Positions 45,993 through 56,765 of a stretch of 64,000 bases of DNA are shown piece after piece. A program made the position numbers and the translations under genes. Every line of letters starts with the position of its first letter. Position 1 is the stretch's first letter. The notes below the pieces were generated by a model. It did not search any database and was not told where the DNA came from. It was given only the letters and a program-made list of their open reading frames with translations. The DNA lies in NCBI RefSeq assembly GCF_000293805.1, contig NZ_AMBZ01000001.1:958001-1022000 (forward strand), given 5' to 3'. The stretch is from Paenibacillus alvei DSM 29 (GTDB lineage Bacteria > Bacillota > Bacilli > Paenibacillales > Paenibacillaceae).

Positions 45993-47009
45993 TTTGCTTG
46001 CGTATTGTTTCAAAAAGGATAAGCTCTGTTCCAACGCCATCATTCCAGGCTCCGTATCCAGCTTGAATTGATATTCATGCTCAGTAATGGCTTCATTCTT
46101 AGCAAAGAATAGGGTATGAACGGGAACATTTACAGCTTCGAGCCGCGCAGCCAACTCTTTTCCGTGCTCCTCGAACGAGTTTTTGTTCCCGTCTGTAATA
46201 AAGGCTGGTGGATAATCCTTGGTCACAAAGTTGACGACTGAGGCTAATTTCACCTTCTCGACTTCGTGCCATTTCTTCTCTCCAATATAGCTCCAAGCGA
46301 TTTGATTCAGGAAAAATTGAATGGGCAATGCGTATTCCGCACTGTGAAACTTCTCTAAATCAAAGGGGCCGCAATACAGCAGTACTCCTTTTATAGTATC
46401 TCGCGGTACTGCTTGCTCCATTCCCATTTGACGTGCCAAATCTGAGTGTGTCTGAATGGCTGTATAATTGCTGGCAATCTGTGCTCCTGCCGAATCTCCG
46501 GCAAAGAACAGCCGATTGGCATCAATCGGGAAATGCTCCGGATTTGCCTTTACATATTGATAAAATTCATCCAGCTGCAAAATAGGCGTAGGATATTTGG
46601 CTTCTGGCGCTCGCTCATAATTCATCGTCAATACCGCATAGCCATGACTTGCTAACATAGTGGAGAAAATCGCAAGATCCTTCTTATCCCCTCCCACATA
46701 CGCGCCACCATGCACCCAGATAATGGTCGGGTATGATTTCGTTCTTTCGGACATTTTCGGCAAGTATATATCGAATCGGTTATCCTTATACTTCGATGGA
46801 TAAGTCAAATCACGCTGCGCCTGCACTTGGCTGCTGAACGATTCATACCCTTCAGGCTGGGTTGCAATTGGGGTTTCAAATAACTTTCTCACGAATAGGG
46901 CGGTTAATGAGGGTGTGCTGTTCACCAATATGTAGGGAATAAAAATAAGGAGAACGAAGGTAATAAAAATACTGATTATAAATTTTCGTGGTTTTTTCGT
47001 ACGCCTCAT
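45990..47009 (-). CDS. Membrane-anchored alpha/beta-hydrolase esterase
   Basis: 339 aa. An N-terminal signal anchor (FIISIFITFVLLIFIPYIL) places the enzyme outside the membrane. HSL/acetyl-esterase motifs: oxyanion IIWVHGGAYVGG (about residue 95), nucleophile GDSAG (about 167), then a C-terminal Asp/His (FITDGNKN, ITEHEY). AGGAGG precedes ATG 47009. Expected to hydrolyse small carboxyl esters; natural substrate unknown. Confidence 0.9.
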   Translation of the reverse strand: MRRTKKPRKFIISIFITFVLLIFIPYILVNSTPSLTALFVRKLFETPIATQPEGYESFSSQVQAQRDLTYPSKYKDNRFDIYLPKMSERTKSYPTIIWVHGGAYVGGDKKDLAIFSTMLASHGYAVLTMNYERAPEAKYPTPILQLDEFYQYVKANPEHFPIDANRLFFAGDSAGAQIASNYTAIQTHSDLARQMGMEQAVPRDTIKGVLLYCGPFDLEKFHSAEYALPIQFFLNQIAWSYIGEKKWHEVEKVKLASVVNFVTKDYPPAFITDGNKNSFEEHGKELAARLEAVNVPVHTLFFAKNEAITEHEYQFKLDTEPGMMALEQSLSFLKQYASK

Positions 47010-47143
47010 GCTGTAAATCCTCCTCTGTGTACATCATTTATCCAGAATGACGTACAACGTACAAAGAGCGCACCGCCTTGAATCAGACAGTGCACTCTTG
47101 TTCATAATAATCAATACTAAATGCGTGTGTAATGAACATTACA

Positions 47144-48831
47144 TTAGGATTGAGATTTTATCCATTTCGACAGGTCATTGATAACCTCAAGCGGCACATT
47201 GCCCGGCAGCATATATTCTTCTCCCGTAGAGGGCTTATCATACGGTACAAAAACATGGTTCAGCTTTGGATATAGCTTATACGCTACATTGGTGCGAGCC
47301 GCTAGCGCCTTCTTCCAGCCGTCCAAATGCTCCTTGCCTACTTGAACATCATTGTCCCCTTGAATAAGCAACATTGGAACCTGTTGATTTTTTGCAATTT
47401 TCCCGCCGTAATAGTCACGGAAATCAAACCACCAGGAAGGCGTCCCCAGAGGCAAATTCGCCGGGTAGTTGTCTACTGTGTATTCTTTATTTTTAATGAT
47501 TTGAAGCGACTGTTTCCAAGCCGCTACTTGCGCTTCCAGTTGGGCAATCGATTGTTCAGGCAGCTTTGCTTCCTTCGCACGAGCCACTTGTCCTTCGAAT
47601 TGTGTCAACATAAGATCTTCAAGCGGACCTGAAGGGCCTGCTGCAATAACAGCCCCTCGAATCGACTTCGCCGTATCCTGAGCAAGAATTCTAGGTACGA
47701 GCATCCCGCCTTGACTATGGCCAAGCACAAATATTTGCTGCTTGTTTAGCCGCTTATCTTGGGCTGCCCATGCAACCGCATGCAGGGCATCATCTGTCGA
47801 CTCTTCCTTCACTGTAAAACGCGGAATCGCACTCGACTGATACGGGTATTCGCGTGTCCGCTTCTCATACCGAATCGTTGCAATTCCTTGTTTGGCAAGG
47901 CCAACGGACAAGTCACGGAACATTTTGGTTCCGCCGATCCACTCATCGCGATCATTCGCACCCGATCCATGAACGAGCACAAGTACTGGATAGCTGCCTT
48001 CACCCGATACAGGCAAGGTTAATGTGCCTGGCAGCTTGAATTGCCCTTCTCCAATTACAATCGACTCTTCCCGATACGCGTTCTTATCCTCGTAGGACGG
48101 GGCTTGATATTGACCTTGCGGCGTGAAGTTGAAGTACATATCATCCACCAAACCATCCTTGGCATAACGAAGCACCACGGATAATACCGCACCCTTATCA
48201 GTCTTGAATGAGATAGTAACATTGCGATGCACTTCATTTTCGCTTTGCAAGGCTTGAATCATTTGGGTTGGCTTTCCGAGCATGGTTGTGACTTGTTTAG
48301 CGAACATGCCAATTGGATGAACCTGTCCTGCCTGTTGAAGCGCGGGAGTAAGGTGTGATTGAATCTGTTCTGCCGCTTCTGGATGATCCGCGGCTGCAGC
48401 AAACTGCATAACGAATTGGGAAGCAAGCGTCTTCCAATCCGATTTGTCTGCTTGCATCTCCCCATTCATCCATTCTGCTTGAATTTGCAGCGCTTCGCGC
48501 ATACTGTCCAAAGGAACAAGCAACATTCCCTGCTCCAATTTAGGTGCCGCTGACAGCTTCCAAGATTGCCCGTTCACCGTAGATTCAACACTTCCACTGC
48601 GCACTATCCATACTCGATCTGAAAAGGCAACCGTTGTTTCTTTTGTACCCTGATCCCATTTTAAATAGCACCAATTGCATTCGCTGCTTGACGAAGCGGA
48701 ACCATAATAGCCCCATCCTTCTTCTCAGACACTGCTGCTTCATGCTTCATCTCTTCTGCAAATGCAGTAGGCACGGCACTTCCAAGCAGCAAGCATGCTG
48801 CCATCATCCATTTCCATGCTGATTTATTCAC
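47144..48831 (-). pseudogene. Secreted alpha/beta-hydrolase with copper-amine-oxidase-like stalk domain, interrupted by a frameshift
   Basis: GTG 48831 (GGGGG 9 bases upstream) starts a signal peptide MMAACLLLGSAVPTAFA. The next domain, IMVPLRQAANAIGA..., continues after the break as WDQGTKETTVAFSDRVWIV...GMLLVPLDSMREAL, a CuAO-N stalk domain. The hydrolase follows: VLVHGSGANDRDEW, nucleophile LGHSQGG, Asp in LLIQGDNDVQV, His in KLNHVF. The break is at 48659-48665 (TTTTAAA); one extra A on the plus strand restores a ~560-aa protein. Both halves fit one family, so a miscall or recent mutation is likely. The downstream frame alone starts without an RBS. Confidence 0.82.
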
Positions 48832-48878
48832 CTGAATCATCCCCCGACCCTTGGAATACAGATCATTCAACATTAGAT

Positions 48879-48930
48879 ATTTAGATAAACATCTAAATAA
48901 AGAATATCATACAACTTATTCCTCTGTCAA
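48879..48930 (-). promoter_or_regulatory. Promoter and operator of the stalk-domain hydrolase
   Basis: Minus strand: -35 TTGACA (48925-48930), 18-bp spacer, -10 TATTCT (48901-48906). Just downstream at 48879-48898 lies the inverted repeat ATTTAGAT-N4-ATCTAAAT, a site where a repressor of the TetR or ArsR kind would block transcription. Confidence 0.6.
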
Positions 48931-49112
48931 AACAATCCACATGCGTTCACCACCTAACATTGGCGGGGATAGCCGCTGTCAATACAGCTCATATTAATGA
49001 CACATTCGGTTCACATTCAAATCGAATGCTGCTGGCTAGACAGATGCTTGTATCTATCTAGCCATGATCTTATGATGCCTGATTGGCTAATCTCAGGAGG
49101 AGGCTATCATTC

Positions 49113-49217
49113 ATGTCCATTCCGAAACATCGCCGGGAAAACGCCGATAAAATTCGCAAGCAAACTCCGCATGCGCATGGCAAGGTGAAGTCATTCAAGG
49201 AGCTCGTTGAGGAGTAG
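49113..49217 (+). CDS. 34-aa basic peptide, unknown function
   Basis: ATG 49113 is 9 bases after AGGAGGAGG. The product (MSIPKHRRENADKIRKQ...SFKELVEE) is basic at the N terminus and acidic at the end. A GGGGGTGACT/AGTCTCCCCC hairpin follows at 49229-49290. Size and strong RBS suggest a real gene, perhaps sporulation-related, but no family is recognised. Confidence 0.55.
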   Translation: MSIPKHRRENADKIRKQTPHAHGKVKSFKELVEE

Positions 49218-49444
49218 CATGCATTGGTTGGGGGTGACTAGAGCAATCCGCTTACTCATATGACTGAGCGAAGCTAAGTCTCCCCCTCCTTCTCCCCTAA
49301 TTGGTTGTTGGGCATGGAAGTTGCTTTACATGTAACTAAAAGTAATTGATGTGAAAGTTGAACCTTCAAGGTGCGCAAGCCTGTATGGAGAGGTTTTCCT
49401 AGTACGAAGATACATATATTCGTAAGAAATGATGATTGGTAAGC

Positions 49445-49756
49445 TTATTTTGAACCTTTGTCCGCTTGTTCCTTCATCCGGGCGAACATCAATTCATAGC
49501 TATGGTTGCCGTGATTCAAAGAACGCTTAACACGGGAAATGGTAGCTGTGCTTGCGTTTGCTTCTGCTTCAATCTCACTGTAAGTGTTATGGTTGTACAG
49601 CATCTTGGCAACCTGAAAGCGTTGAACCATCGTCTTGATCTCATTCACTGTACACAAATCATCAAAGAAAGCATAGCATTCCTCAATTGTCTCTAAAGAC
49701 AGAATTCCTTTGAAAAATTCATCTAATGATTTGCCTTGCAGTTCTTCTATTAACAT
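49445..49756 (-). CDS. yerC: YerC/YecD-family TrpR-like protein
   Basis: 103 aa; AAGGAGG lies upstream of ATG 49756. The TrpR-like helix-turn-helix is DEFFKGILSLETIEECYAFFDDL followed by EIKTMVQRFQVAKML and YSEIEAEANASTATISRVKRSLN, the family signature. Regulatory target is unknown in Bacillota. It is downstream of nhaC and on the same strand, but a terminator separates them. Confidence 0.92.
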   Translation of the reverse strand: MLIEELQGKSLDEFFKGILSLETIEECYAFFDDLCTVNEIKTMVQRFQVAKMLYNHNTYSEIEAEANASTATISRVKRSLNHGNHSYELMFARMKEQADKGSK

Positions 49757-49954
49757 ATGTTAACCTCCTTGAGTCATGGCTGATTCCAATCTCATCGTGT
49801 GTGAAGGTGGGATTAGAAGGTCATTTTCATGTGACAGAATCCAGTTTTGTGATTTTTTTCTCCAGATATTCTGAAATAGGTATAACATATTATAGCATTG
49901 ATTTTCATTAGTAATTAATTCCACGCATTTCACAGAAGCGATGTGCTCTATCGC

Positions 49955-49988
49955 AGAAAAAAAGCTGGCTGCACACCAACTTTTTCTC
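49955..49988 (-). terminator. Terminator of the tyrP-tdcA-pdxK-nhaC operon
   Basis: AAAAGTTGG/CCAGCTTTT stem with TTTTTT on the minus strand, 14 bp after the nhaC stop. Confidence 0.75.
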
Positions 49989-50001
49989 TTCGACTTTTCG
50001 A

Positions 50002-51378
50002 TTAGAGCGTTTTAGACGCTTGTTTAGACTTTCTCAAGAAACCATAAAGAATATTGAGCAGTGGTGCTGCAATACAGAATATTGCAAATGGTAAGTATTC
50101 AAGTGTAGATACGCCGAGCGTCCCCGTAATAAATACTCCGCTAACCCCCCAAGGAATAAGCGCATTAAAGGCCGCTCCTCCATTTGCGAGGATTCTTGTC
50201 ATTTCCTTGCGCTGGACATTGATCGCATCATATTGTGACTTGAACGCTTCACCTGGTAAAATAATGGACAAATATTGCTCCCCAAGCAGCAGGTTAATCC
50301 CCATGGAGCTAACTGCTGTCATTAGAATGAGCTTTCCTTTTGTGCTGACAAAGGAAGAAATACGAGAAATAATTGTTTTAATGATGTTCATTTCCACTAA
50401 TAATCCACCTAAAGACAAGGCAAGCAGAATAAGTGAAACAGACCACATCATGCTTTGAATACCGCCGCGAGACAATAGCTTGTCCACACTCTCAACGCCT
50501 GTGTTCGCTACATAACCATCCTGCATAAGCTTAGACAAACTAGCCAAGCTTGTCTCTGGATGATAAATGAACAGAATTCCAATTGTAAAGACAATGCTTA
50601 GGAGCAAAGTCGGAATGGCCGGAATTTTCCGCCAGGCACATAGAAAAAGTACTAACACTGGTATTAGGGTCCAAGCAGAAACAGTAAATGACGAATTTAA
50701 GGTTTGAACAAGTTCATTAATTTGTTCGCCTGTCGTCAGCACCTTCGCGTGACCTACAATTCCAAAGAATAAAAGTGAAATCAGAAAGGCGGGAATGACA
50801 ACCCGCAGCATATAACGGATATGTTCGAACAAGTCAACCTCACCAATAGCCGAGGACAGGTTCGTTGTATCTGATAAAGGCGAGACGTTGTTTCCCAAGA
50901 ATGCACCTGAAATGATTGCCCCAGTCGTAATGGCGGGATGGTATCCCATAATCTGCCCCATTCCGAAGAAGGCAATACCTACAGTCGAGATCGTAGTGAA
51001 GGAGCTCCCTACTGTAATGCCAACGACTGCACAAATGATAAAAACAGAAGGCAAAAAATATTTAGCGGACAAGATGCCAAAGCCATAAACCATAATCGTT
51101 GGAATTGTTCCTGCTGCAATCCACACGCTGATTAAGGCTCCAATTAGCATAAAGATGAGAATAGGGATTAATCCGGGCGTAATACCGTTCGAAATTCCTT
51201 TATGAACGCGATCCCAAGATATGCCCTTTATTTTAGCGAAGACGATAATAATTCCCAAGGAGAATAATATCGGAATTTGTGGATCCATGCTTAAGCCGAT
51301 AATGCAAAATCCTATAATGGCTAATAAAACAACTAAAAGAAATAAGCTTTCTTTCAGTGTAACCTCTTCCTTTTTCAT
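50002..51378 (-). CDS. nhaC: Na+/H+ antiporter NhaC
   Basis: 458 aa, about 12 membrane segments. NhaC-family features include GALISVWIAAGTIPTIMVYG, VGSSFTTISTVGIAFFGMG and GNNVSPLSDTTNLSSA. It exchanges Na+ for H+. In Enterococcus and Lactobacillus tyramine clusters an nhaC gene follows tyrP and tdcA; here it comes after pdxK. Likely it helps pH and ion balance while tyrosine decarboxylation consumes protons. Operon position supports that role. Confidence 0.93.
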   Translation of the reverse strand: MKKEEVTLKESLFLLVVLLAIIGFCIIGLSMDPQIPILFSLGIIIVFAKIKGISWDRVHKGISNGITPGLIPILIFMLIGALISVWIAAGTIPTIMVYGFGILSAKYFLPSVFIICAVVGITVGSSFTTISTVGIAFFGMGQIMGYHPAITTGAIISGAFLGNNVSPLSDTTNLSSAIGEVDLFEHIRYMLRVVIPAFLISLLFFGIVGHAKVLTTGEQINELVQTLNSSFTVSAWTLIPVLVLFLCAWRKIPAIPTLLLSIVFTIGILFIYHPETSLASLSKLMQDGYVANTGVESVDKLLSRGGIQSMMWSVSLILLALSLGGLLVEMNIIKTIISRISSFVSTKGKLILMTAVSSMGINLLLGEQYLSIILPGEAFKSQYDAINVQRKEMTRILANGGAAFNALIPWGVSGVFITGTLGVSTLEYLPFAIFCIAAPLLNILYGFLRKSKQASKTL

Positions 51379-51461
51379 ATAAGCCGAACTCCTTCATGAC
51401 CATCTATTGCAATGCTGCGCTCGCAAATGGGGTCTATAGATTGGACATATACCATGCTGTC

Positions 51462-52289
51462 TTAGCGATTCATGCGTTGTTCAGCCTTATTGTACGCACC
51501 ATGCCATACAGGGCCTACATACTGGTTGAAGGCAAATCCGCCTCGAATCCCCTCTGTAACAAATTGCTTGGCTGCTGCTACAGCGTCCTTGACCAGCATA
51601 CCTTTGGCTAAACCAGCCGCTATCGCTGCTGCAAACGTACAGCCTGCCCCATGATTATGGTTTGCTGCCAGTTTATCCGCCTCATAAAGCGTGAAATCTT
51701 TACCATCGAACAGCAAATCAATTGCTTTCTGATCTTCTAACGCCTTGCCGCCTTTAATTACAACGTGTTTTGCCCCAAGTTCGAAGATCTTATGCGCGGC
51801 TTCCTTCATGTCGTCCAAGGTACTTACCTTGCGCATGCCTGCCAATTGTCCCGCTTCGAACAAATTCGGCGTCACAACCGTTGCTCTAGGTAGTAAAAGC
51901 TCTCGAATGGCTTGGCCGTTTTCCGGCTGCACAACTTCGTTTTCGCCTTTGCACACCATAACAGGGTCAATGACGACATTCGCGATATCGTGTTGATCAA
52001 TAACTTCTCTAAGCAACTCGATTACGGGAATCGAGCCGAGCATGCCTGTTTTCATCGCATCTAGTTTGCCCCCAGAGAGTACGGTTTTAATCTGGTCGCG
52101 CACCAGTTCTGGATCGATGGGATATACAGCGTGATGCCAGTTCTTATCTGGATCCATGGTTACAATGGATGTAATAGCTGAGAAGCCAAATGTTCCGTAT
52201 TCTTCAAAAGTCTTAAGATCCGCTTGTAATCCAGCGCCGCCGCTAGAGTCCGAACCTGCAACCGTTAATACCTTTTTGATGTTTGTCAT
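51462..52289 (-). CDS. pdxK: Pyridoxine/pyridoxal kinase PdxK
   Basis: 275 aa from ATG 52289; an open frame extending to 52565 overlaps tdcA and is not used. AGSDSSGGAGLQADLKTFEEYG start, VIDPVMVCKGENEVV, and ribokinase-type anion hole HNHGAGCTFAAAIAAGLAKG, ending FNQYVGPVWHGA, closely resemble B. subtilis PdxK. It phosphorylates pyridoxal/pyridoxine to PLP. Being in the tyrosine decarboxylase operon it probably provides the PLP cofactor that TdcA needs. Confidence 0.92.
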   Translation of the reverse strand: MTNIKKVLTVAGSDSSGGAGLQADLKTFEEYGTFGFSAITSIVTMDPDKNWHHAVYPIDPELVRDQIKTVLSGGKLDAMKTGMLGSIPVIELLREVIDQHDIANVVIDPVMVCKGENEVVQPENGQAIRELLLPRATVVTPNLFEAGQLAGMRKVSTLDDMKEAAHKIFELGAKHVVIKGGKALEDQKAIDLLFDGKDFTLYEADKLAANHNHGAGCTFAAAIAAGLAKGMLVKDAVAAAKQFVTEGIRGGFAFNQYVGPVWHGAYNKAEQRMNR

Positions 52290-52311
52290 ATCCGGCACCC
52301 CTTGGATAAAG

Positions 52312-52346
52312 AGGAATGCGCAACAACCTAAGATTGTTACGCATCC
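52312..52346 (-). other. Hairpin between tdcA and pdxK
   Basis: GATGCGTAACAATC pairs with GGTTGTTGCGCATT (one or two mismatches), 20 bp after tdcA; may be a partial terminator giving less pdxK/nhaC than tdcA. Confidence 0.5.
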
Positions 52347-52365
52347 CATTTTATAAATTTGAATC

Positions 52366-54237
52366 TTACATTTCGTACATGTAGATTTTTTCAAGCTTGT
52401 CTTGAATCGCTTTCTCAATCTTAAGCGCATATTCTTCAAATACGTCTTTGTCATGAGCATATGGAGACAAGGCACAAGCACGAAGGATTGTAACTTTTTC
52501 AACACGATCCCATTCTTCTCTGCTGAATCCAAGACTGTTGACGAATTCCAATGGGCTATTGCCATAGTCAGGAATTGCGAAGTCTGTATGCGAAGTGATG
52601 AATTCGTTGCTGTACAATCCGCCCTTCACATAGGAAGCATAGTCGAAGAAGTCATGGTTCAATTTGTTCATTTTCTCCAAATCTGTGTTGCCTTCTTCGT
52701 TAAATACATAGTCAACCATGTTGAAGTCTGGTTTAGTCAACGGATGAAGTTTAATCACTTTGCCATTCACGTTGAATGTTCTGTCCTTCAAGAAGTTGTA
52801 GAAGCGGTAAGCACCTTCGATGCTTGCGCCCATCAACTTACCAAATCCTGTTACGTTAAGCGGCAATACTTTGTGCGCTGTCCATACAGCCGCTGCTGTA
52901 GCACCAGCTTTGGAACCTTCGAGAATGTACGCACCAAGCAATGCTGGGATGTCTGCACCCTTCTCGAATACATAGGTTGCGAAGTAAGAAATCGCGTCGC
53001 GCATTCTGATATCTTGAATAACGATTGCACCTGCAGAATATGGGATATAGCCCATTTTGTGCGGGTCAATTGTAATGGATTCAACTTTGCTCATTGCCTT
53101 GAATGCTTCATAAACGTCTTCTGTAAGCCATTCGTTCTTCAAGTTCATATCTGTGAAGACATTGTGTTTCTTGAATACTTCATCGATTTTGTTGTATTCG
53201 ATGAATTGATCATTTTCATCCAAGAAGATAGAACGTGCATATCCGCCGTAAGCTGCATCAACGTGGATATAGAAGTAGATGCCTTCTTTCGCCAATTTTT
53301 CGCGAAGAGCAACCATTTTATGAATATGGTCGATTTGACCTTCTTCTGTACTTCCGACTACGCCAACAACCCCAAGGACTGGCGTATTTTCTGCTGCCAG
53401 TTGACGAATGCGTGTTTCCAGCTTCTCAATATCCATGTGATAAGTGCTGTCTACATCGATTGCTTCAACTGCATCCAAGCCGATACCGATAATGTCGGCT
53501 GCTTTCAGCCAGGAATAGTGTTTTGTTTGTGGAATCAACCATTTACCAAGCTTGTTCAAATAACGGCCGCTGCGTGCGGATTTTGCTTTGATATCGTCCA
53601 ATTTATCTTGAACTTTGTCCAAGATGTCCATAATTTCTTGCGTAGGCATGTTGAGCAATTCCCATTCGGATTTGCCTTCTACATGCTCAGGTGCGACTTC
53701 TTTAATAGCAAGCGGCAAAGATTTGATGTTACGTGCATACCAGAGACCTTCCAAGTTCGCGATGGAACCGTCAGCACAGATGTGTCCCCAGCTTTGTCCT
53801 TCGCGATAGCTCATCATTTTGCACAATTGATGTCCCACTTCTTCTTCCATTTGGGATGTACCTGGAGAAGATTCATAGGCTACGTTGTTACCGTTCCACA
53901 GCATTGCTGCTGTATAAGCGATAATCGCTGGCATCAATGTTTCGGAGTTCATATGACCCCAGAAGCGACCTGCTGTATGCCATGGCAACGATTCGGAACG
54001 AAGCTTAGAAGACAATTGGTCGAATACGCTGCGCATATGATCTGCAGTATCTTGGAAGCTTTGAGAGCTTTTATCGAAAGGAGAGATGACTGGCAAATCT
54101 TGCGGTTGATAGTTTTGTCTCCAGCCAACATGCTCGTCCACAATTTTATTCAATACTTCTTTGAAAAGATTAACGTTCTCGCCTTTAGAGCCAAGGAACA
54201 ATGCTTTCAAGTTAACTTCCGGAATTTGATAGTTCAT
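52366..54237 (-). CDS. tdcA: Tyrosine decarboxylase
   Basis: 623 aa; GGGAGGAATAGAAC precedes ATG 54237. The sequence follows Enterococcus TdcA along its length: [68 protein letters not shown] (PLP Asp) and PLP lysine in [17 protein letters not shown]. It converts L-tyrosine to tyramine and CO2, consuming a cytoplasmic proton. Immediately downstream of the antiporter tyrP. Unusual outside lactic acid bacteria; probably horizontally acquired. Confidence 0.96.
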   Translation of the reverse strand: MNYQIPEVNLKALFLGSKGENVNLFKEVLNKIVDEHVGWRQNYQPQDLPVISPFDKSSQSFQDTADHMRSVFDQLSSKLRSESLPWHTAGRFWGHMNSETLMPAIIAYTAAMLWNGNNVAYESSPGTSQMEEEVGHQLCKMMSYREGQSWGHICADGSIANLEGLWYARNIKSLPLAIKEVAPEHVEGKSEWELLNMPTQEIMDILDKVQDKLDDIKAKSARSGRYLNKLGKWLIPQTKHYSWLKAADIIGIGLDAVEAIDVDSTYHMDIEKLETRIRQLAAENTPVLGVVGVVGSTEEGQIDHIHKMVALREKLAKEGIYFYIHVDAAYGGYARSIFLDENDQFIEYNKIDEVFKKHNVFTDMNLKNEWLTEDVYEAFKAMSKVESITIDPHKMGYIPYSAGAIVIQDIRMRDAISYFATYVFEKGADIPALLGAYILEGSKAGATAAAVWTAHKVLPLNVTGFGKLMGASIEGAYRFYNFLKDRTFNVNGKVIKLHPLTKPDFNMVDYVFNEEGNTDLEKMNKLNHDFFDYASYVKGGLYSNEFITSHTDFAIPDYGNSPLEFVNSLGFSREEWDRVEKVTILRACALSPYAHDKDVFEEYALKIEKAIQDKLEKIYMYEM

Positions 54238-54314
54238 GTTCTATTCCTCCCGATGTGTATGAAATCGAATAAATGAATTACTGAAAATGATTGCTGAAGG
54301 TTCAAACTGTGAAA

Positions 54315-55723
54315 TTATTCACTTTTTTTCCAGCTTGGCTTCTTGAATTTATATATGATAAGGGCAATACCCACCATAACGATAGTTGCACTAACTTGAT
54401 AAATGATGTAACCCGTTGCTTGGCTTGGATCCAGGACAGATGGCGGAATCAAGCTGACAACCAATGTAATGCCTACACTAAGCAAGGCCAACAAGGATAC
54501 GAACCACATCAAGCCATTGCCTTTGCTGCCAAGTCGGAAAGGTCTTTCGACTTCCGGCATTTTGTAACGAAGACGAACTGCCGACATTGCAATCAATGCG
54601 TATACGATACAATAGAGAATTGTTGTTGTAATCGTGATAATCAAGAATGCACTGTTAACATCTGGTACTACAATATAAAGAACGGAAACTAACGAGATGA
54701 CAATCGCTTGAATCAATACGAACGAAATCGGAATGCCTTTACTATTTCTCTTTTGGAAGAATGGAGGCAAGTTACCATCCTCTGCAACCTTGATCATCGA
54801 TTTACTTGGTCCAAGTACCCATGCGCTCAACTGAACGAGTACACCGATAAGAATCATGGCCGAAATAATATTAACGAAGATGGATGGAATACCTAAGTCT
54901 TCACAGAAGATCAGGTAAGGCTGCGTAATGTTCGCAAGCTCCATTTTACCCATTGGAACACCGTTCGCTACTGTAAGACCTGCAATCAGGTTGAAAATAA
55001 CGAGCAGGATAACGGAAGCGATTACCGCGATCGGATAGTTGCGTTTCGGATTTTCAATGTTATTCGCATGAACAGAAGAAATCTCTACACCTGCGAAGAT
55101 AAAGATGATACCAGACAAGAATGCCAAGCTTCCCAAATCACTTAGATTCGGCAGCAAGTCGCTTGCTTTGAAATTGCTCAAATATCCTTCAGGACGAATG
55201 CCGTTTTTCATCATATACGCTACGCCAAGGATAACGAGGATAACGAATGGGATATATACCCCGATAATCGCGCCCCAGTTACCGGCAATTTTGACCATAT
55301 CGAACTTTAAGTTCAATAATGTTACGCCCCAATATGAAATTAGGATAACTGCGAATATGAAGTAATTGTTTGATGATAAATCGGGAACATTAATAACGTA
55401 TCCGAATAGAACACCTACTGTGGATGCGACCATTACCATCCCGAAGAACATTTGTACCCATAAGAGCCATGAGGTAACGAAGCCCCATTTCTCGCCTAAC
55501 GCATTTTTAACCCATACTTGCGGCCCGCCCTCTTCAGGGAACCCTGTTGACAGCTCGGCTGACATCAACGCGATTGGCAAGGCGAATAATACGGCTGCAA
55601 CCAACATATAAAAGATTTGAGTCCAGCCTGTGGCGGCAAGTGTCGGCACACTACGAACAGTACCAAAGAACGCCATCGTGATACCAATCAACCCGAACAG
55701 CGTCAATTTTTTGAATTGGCCAT
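54315..55723 (-). pseudogene. tyrP: Tyrosine/tyramine antiporter TyrP, with a frameshift in codons 6-7
   Basis: ATG 55723 has AAGGA 7 bases upstream and reads MANSK, then the frame breaks at a T run of six on the plus strand (55707-55712). Seven would give MANSKKLTLFGLIGITMAFF and a ~469-aa APC-superfamily permease with 12 membrane helices (STGFPEEGGPQVWVKNALG, FAGVEISSVHANNIENPKRN). A TTG start at 55706 would need an RBS that is not there. TyrP exchanges tyrosine for tyramine and thereby helps generate a proton gradient. Given the shortness of the defect a miscall is likely. Confidence 0.85.
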
Positions 55724-55874
55724 AGATCTATCCTTCTTTCTCTCAGTTGTCTAACCTTTTCAATCTTCCTAAATTATTCAAATCAATGAATAAGGTATGA
55801 ATTGAAACTATAGGAAATCAATTGAAACGCTTCGAGCTCACCCCTTGATCATATGGAATTATTTATATAGTTTT

Positions 55875-55927
55875 GTTAATCGATTAACTTGCACCGTCAG
55901 TATACGCCTCATTTTTTGTTCTGTCAA
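55875..55927 (-). promoter_or_regulatory. Promoter of the tyrP-tdcA-pdxK-nhaC operon with palindromic operator
   Basis: Minus strand: -35 TTGACA (55922-55927), 17-bp spacer, -10 TATACT (55899-55904). The perfect palindrome GTTAATCGATTAAC (55875-55888) lies at about +4 to +17, where a repressor would block elongation start. Leader to tyrP is about 170 nt and carries no T-box; GTTTCAATT is repeated twice in it. Confidence 0.7.
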
Positions 55928-56693
55928 TTCGATTCAACACCTTGTCACATAAGGTTTTTTCGTCATTTTCCAAAATCTTGTTAACAGATACTTTAAAGCT
56001 TTTTCCAGCAATTCGATGAAGGCTTTAAAGGTTTTGCGCTTCTATAGATAAAAGCATTTTCAGGGTGAATTCATGAATATAAATGCGTTTTGCGGTATTT
56101 TTATATGATTCCTTTTTCATCAATTCTACTATCTATCTTTTGTGATTGGCCCCACATCCTTTCCATGATGAAATGAGATCACACCTAGGGGCTGGTTGCC
56201 TACCATGCGATATCACTATCATGCGTTGCGGAACTTGTTCTTATTCCGTAAGGTTGAACGCAATTGAGGACAAATCTGGAATGGCAAATCGCGATTGAGG
56301 AAAAATCGAAAGGGAATACTTATACATCATGGAGGATAAGCTTACATGGATGATAGAGAATGGTGAATCTCTCAGAAATTGATAATCCCTTCTCCATTTC
56401 AAATATTTATCAATTTCCATTGAAACAATTGAATCATTTGGAAGACATACGGACAGGTTTAATTTGGTAATCCTTCATTGAAAAATAGACTGATCTATGC
56501 GTTAAAATAAACTCTAATCTTTGTTTGATATGACAATCGTCATATTTTAGTTGTGAAATAAATCATAGCTAACTTTTCGATTGTTTATCTCTTTCTTTTG
56601 TTTTTTCAAAAAAACGCTCGTTGCGCAAAGCTTGATTTGAATGTTCCCCCTCTACATCCAGTTTTTATTAAACAGTTACATGCTCCATAGAAC
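55928..56693. other. Noncoding region between the rep remnant and the tyrP promoter
   Basis: No gene is supported over about 770 bp. There is a near-exact 17-bp direct repeat (GC-ATTGAGGA-AAATC) at 56260-56276 and 56291-56307, spaced 31 bp, and two CATGCG copies near 56203-56225. These may be remnants of a plasmid origin belonging with the adjacent rep gene. Confidence 0.4.
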
Positions 56694-56730
56694 AAAAAAA
56701 GAATCGGATAAATTTCAAATCCGATCCTTC
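56694..56730 (-). terminator. Terminator of the rep remnant
   Basis: GATCGGATTTG/AAATTTATCCGATTC stem followed by seven T on the minus strand, 36 bp after the stop at 56766. Confidence 0.8.
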
Positions 56731-56765
56731 TATCTAATTGCTTCTTCTCATTTTGCTATTCTCGT

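Noticed and set aside
51462-52565. Long form of the kinase gene starting at 52565
   Set aside because: Overlaps the end of tdcA in another frame; family start is at 52289 with AAGGGGTG upstream.
52402-54276. 624-codon open frame on the plus strand opposite tdcA
   Set aside because: Exact antisense shadow of tyrosine decarboxylase; Cys/Phe/His-rich composition and no RBS.
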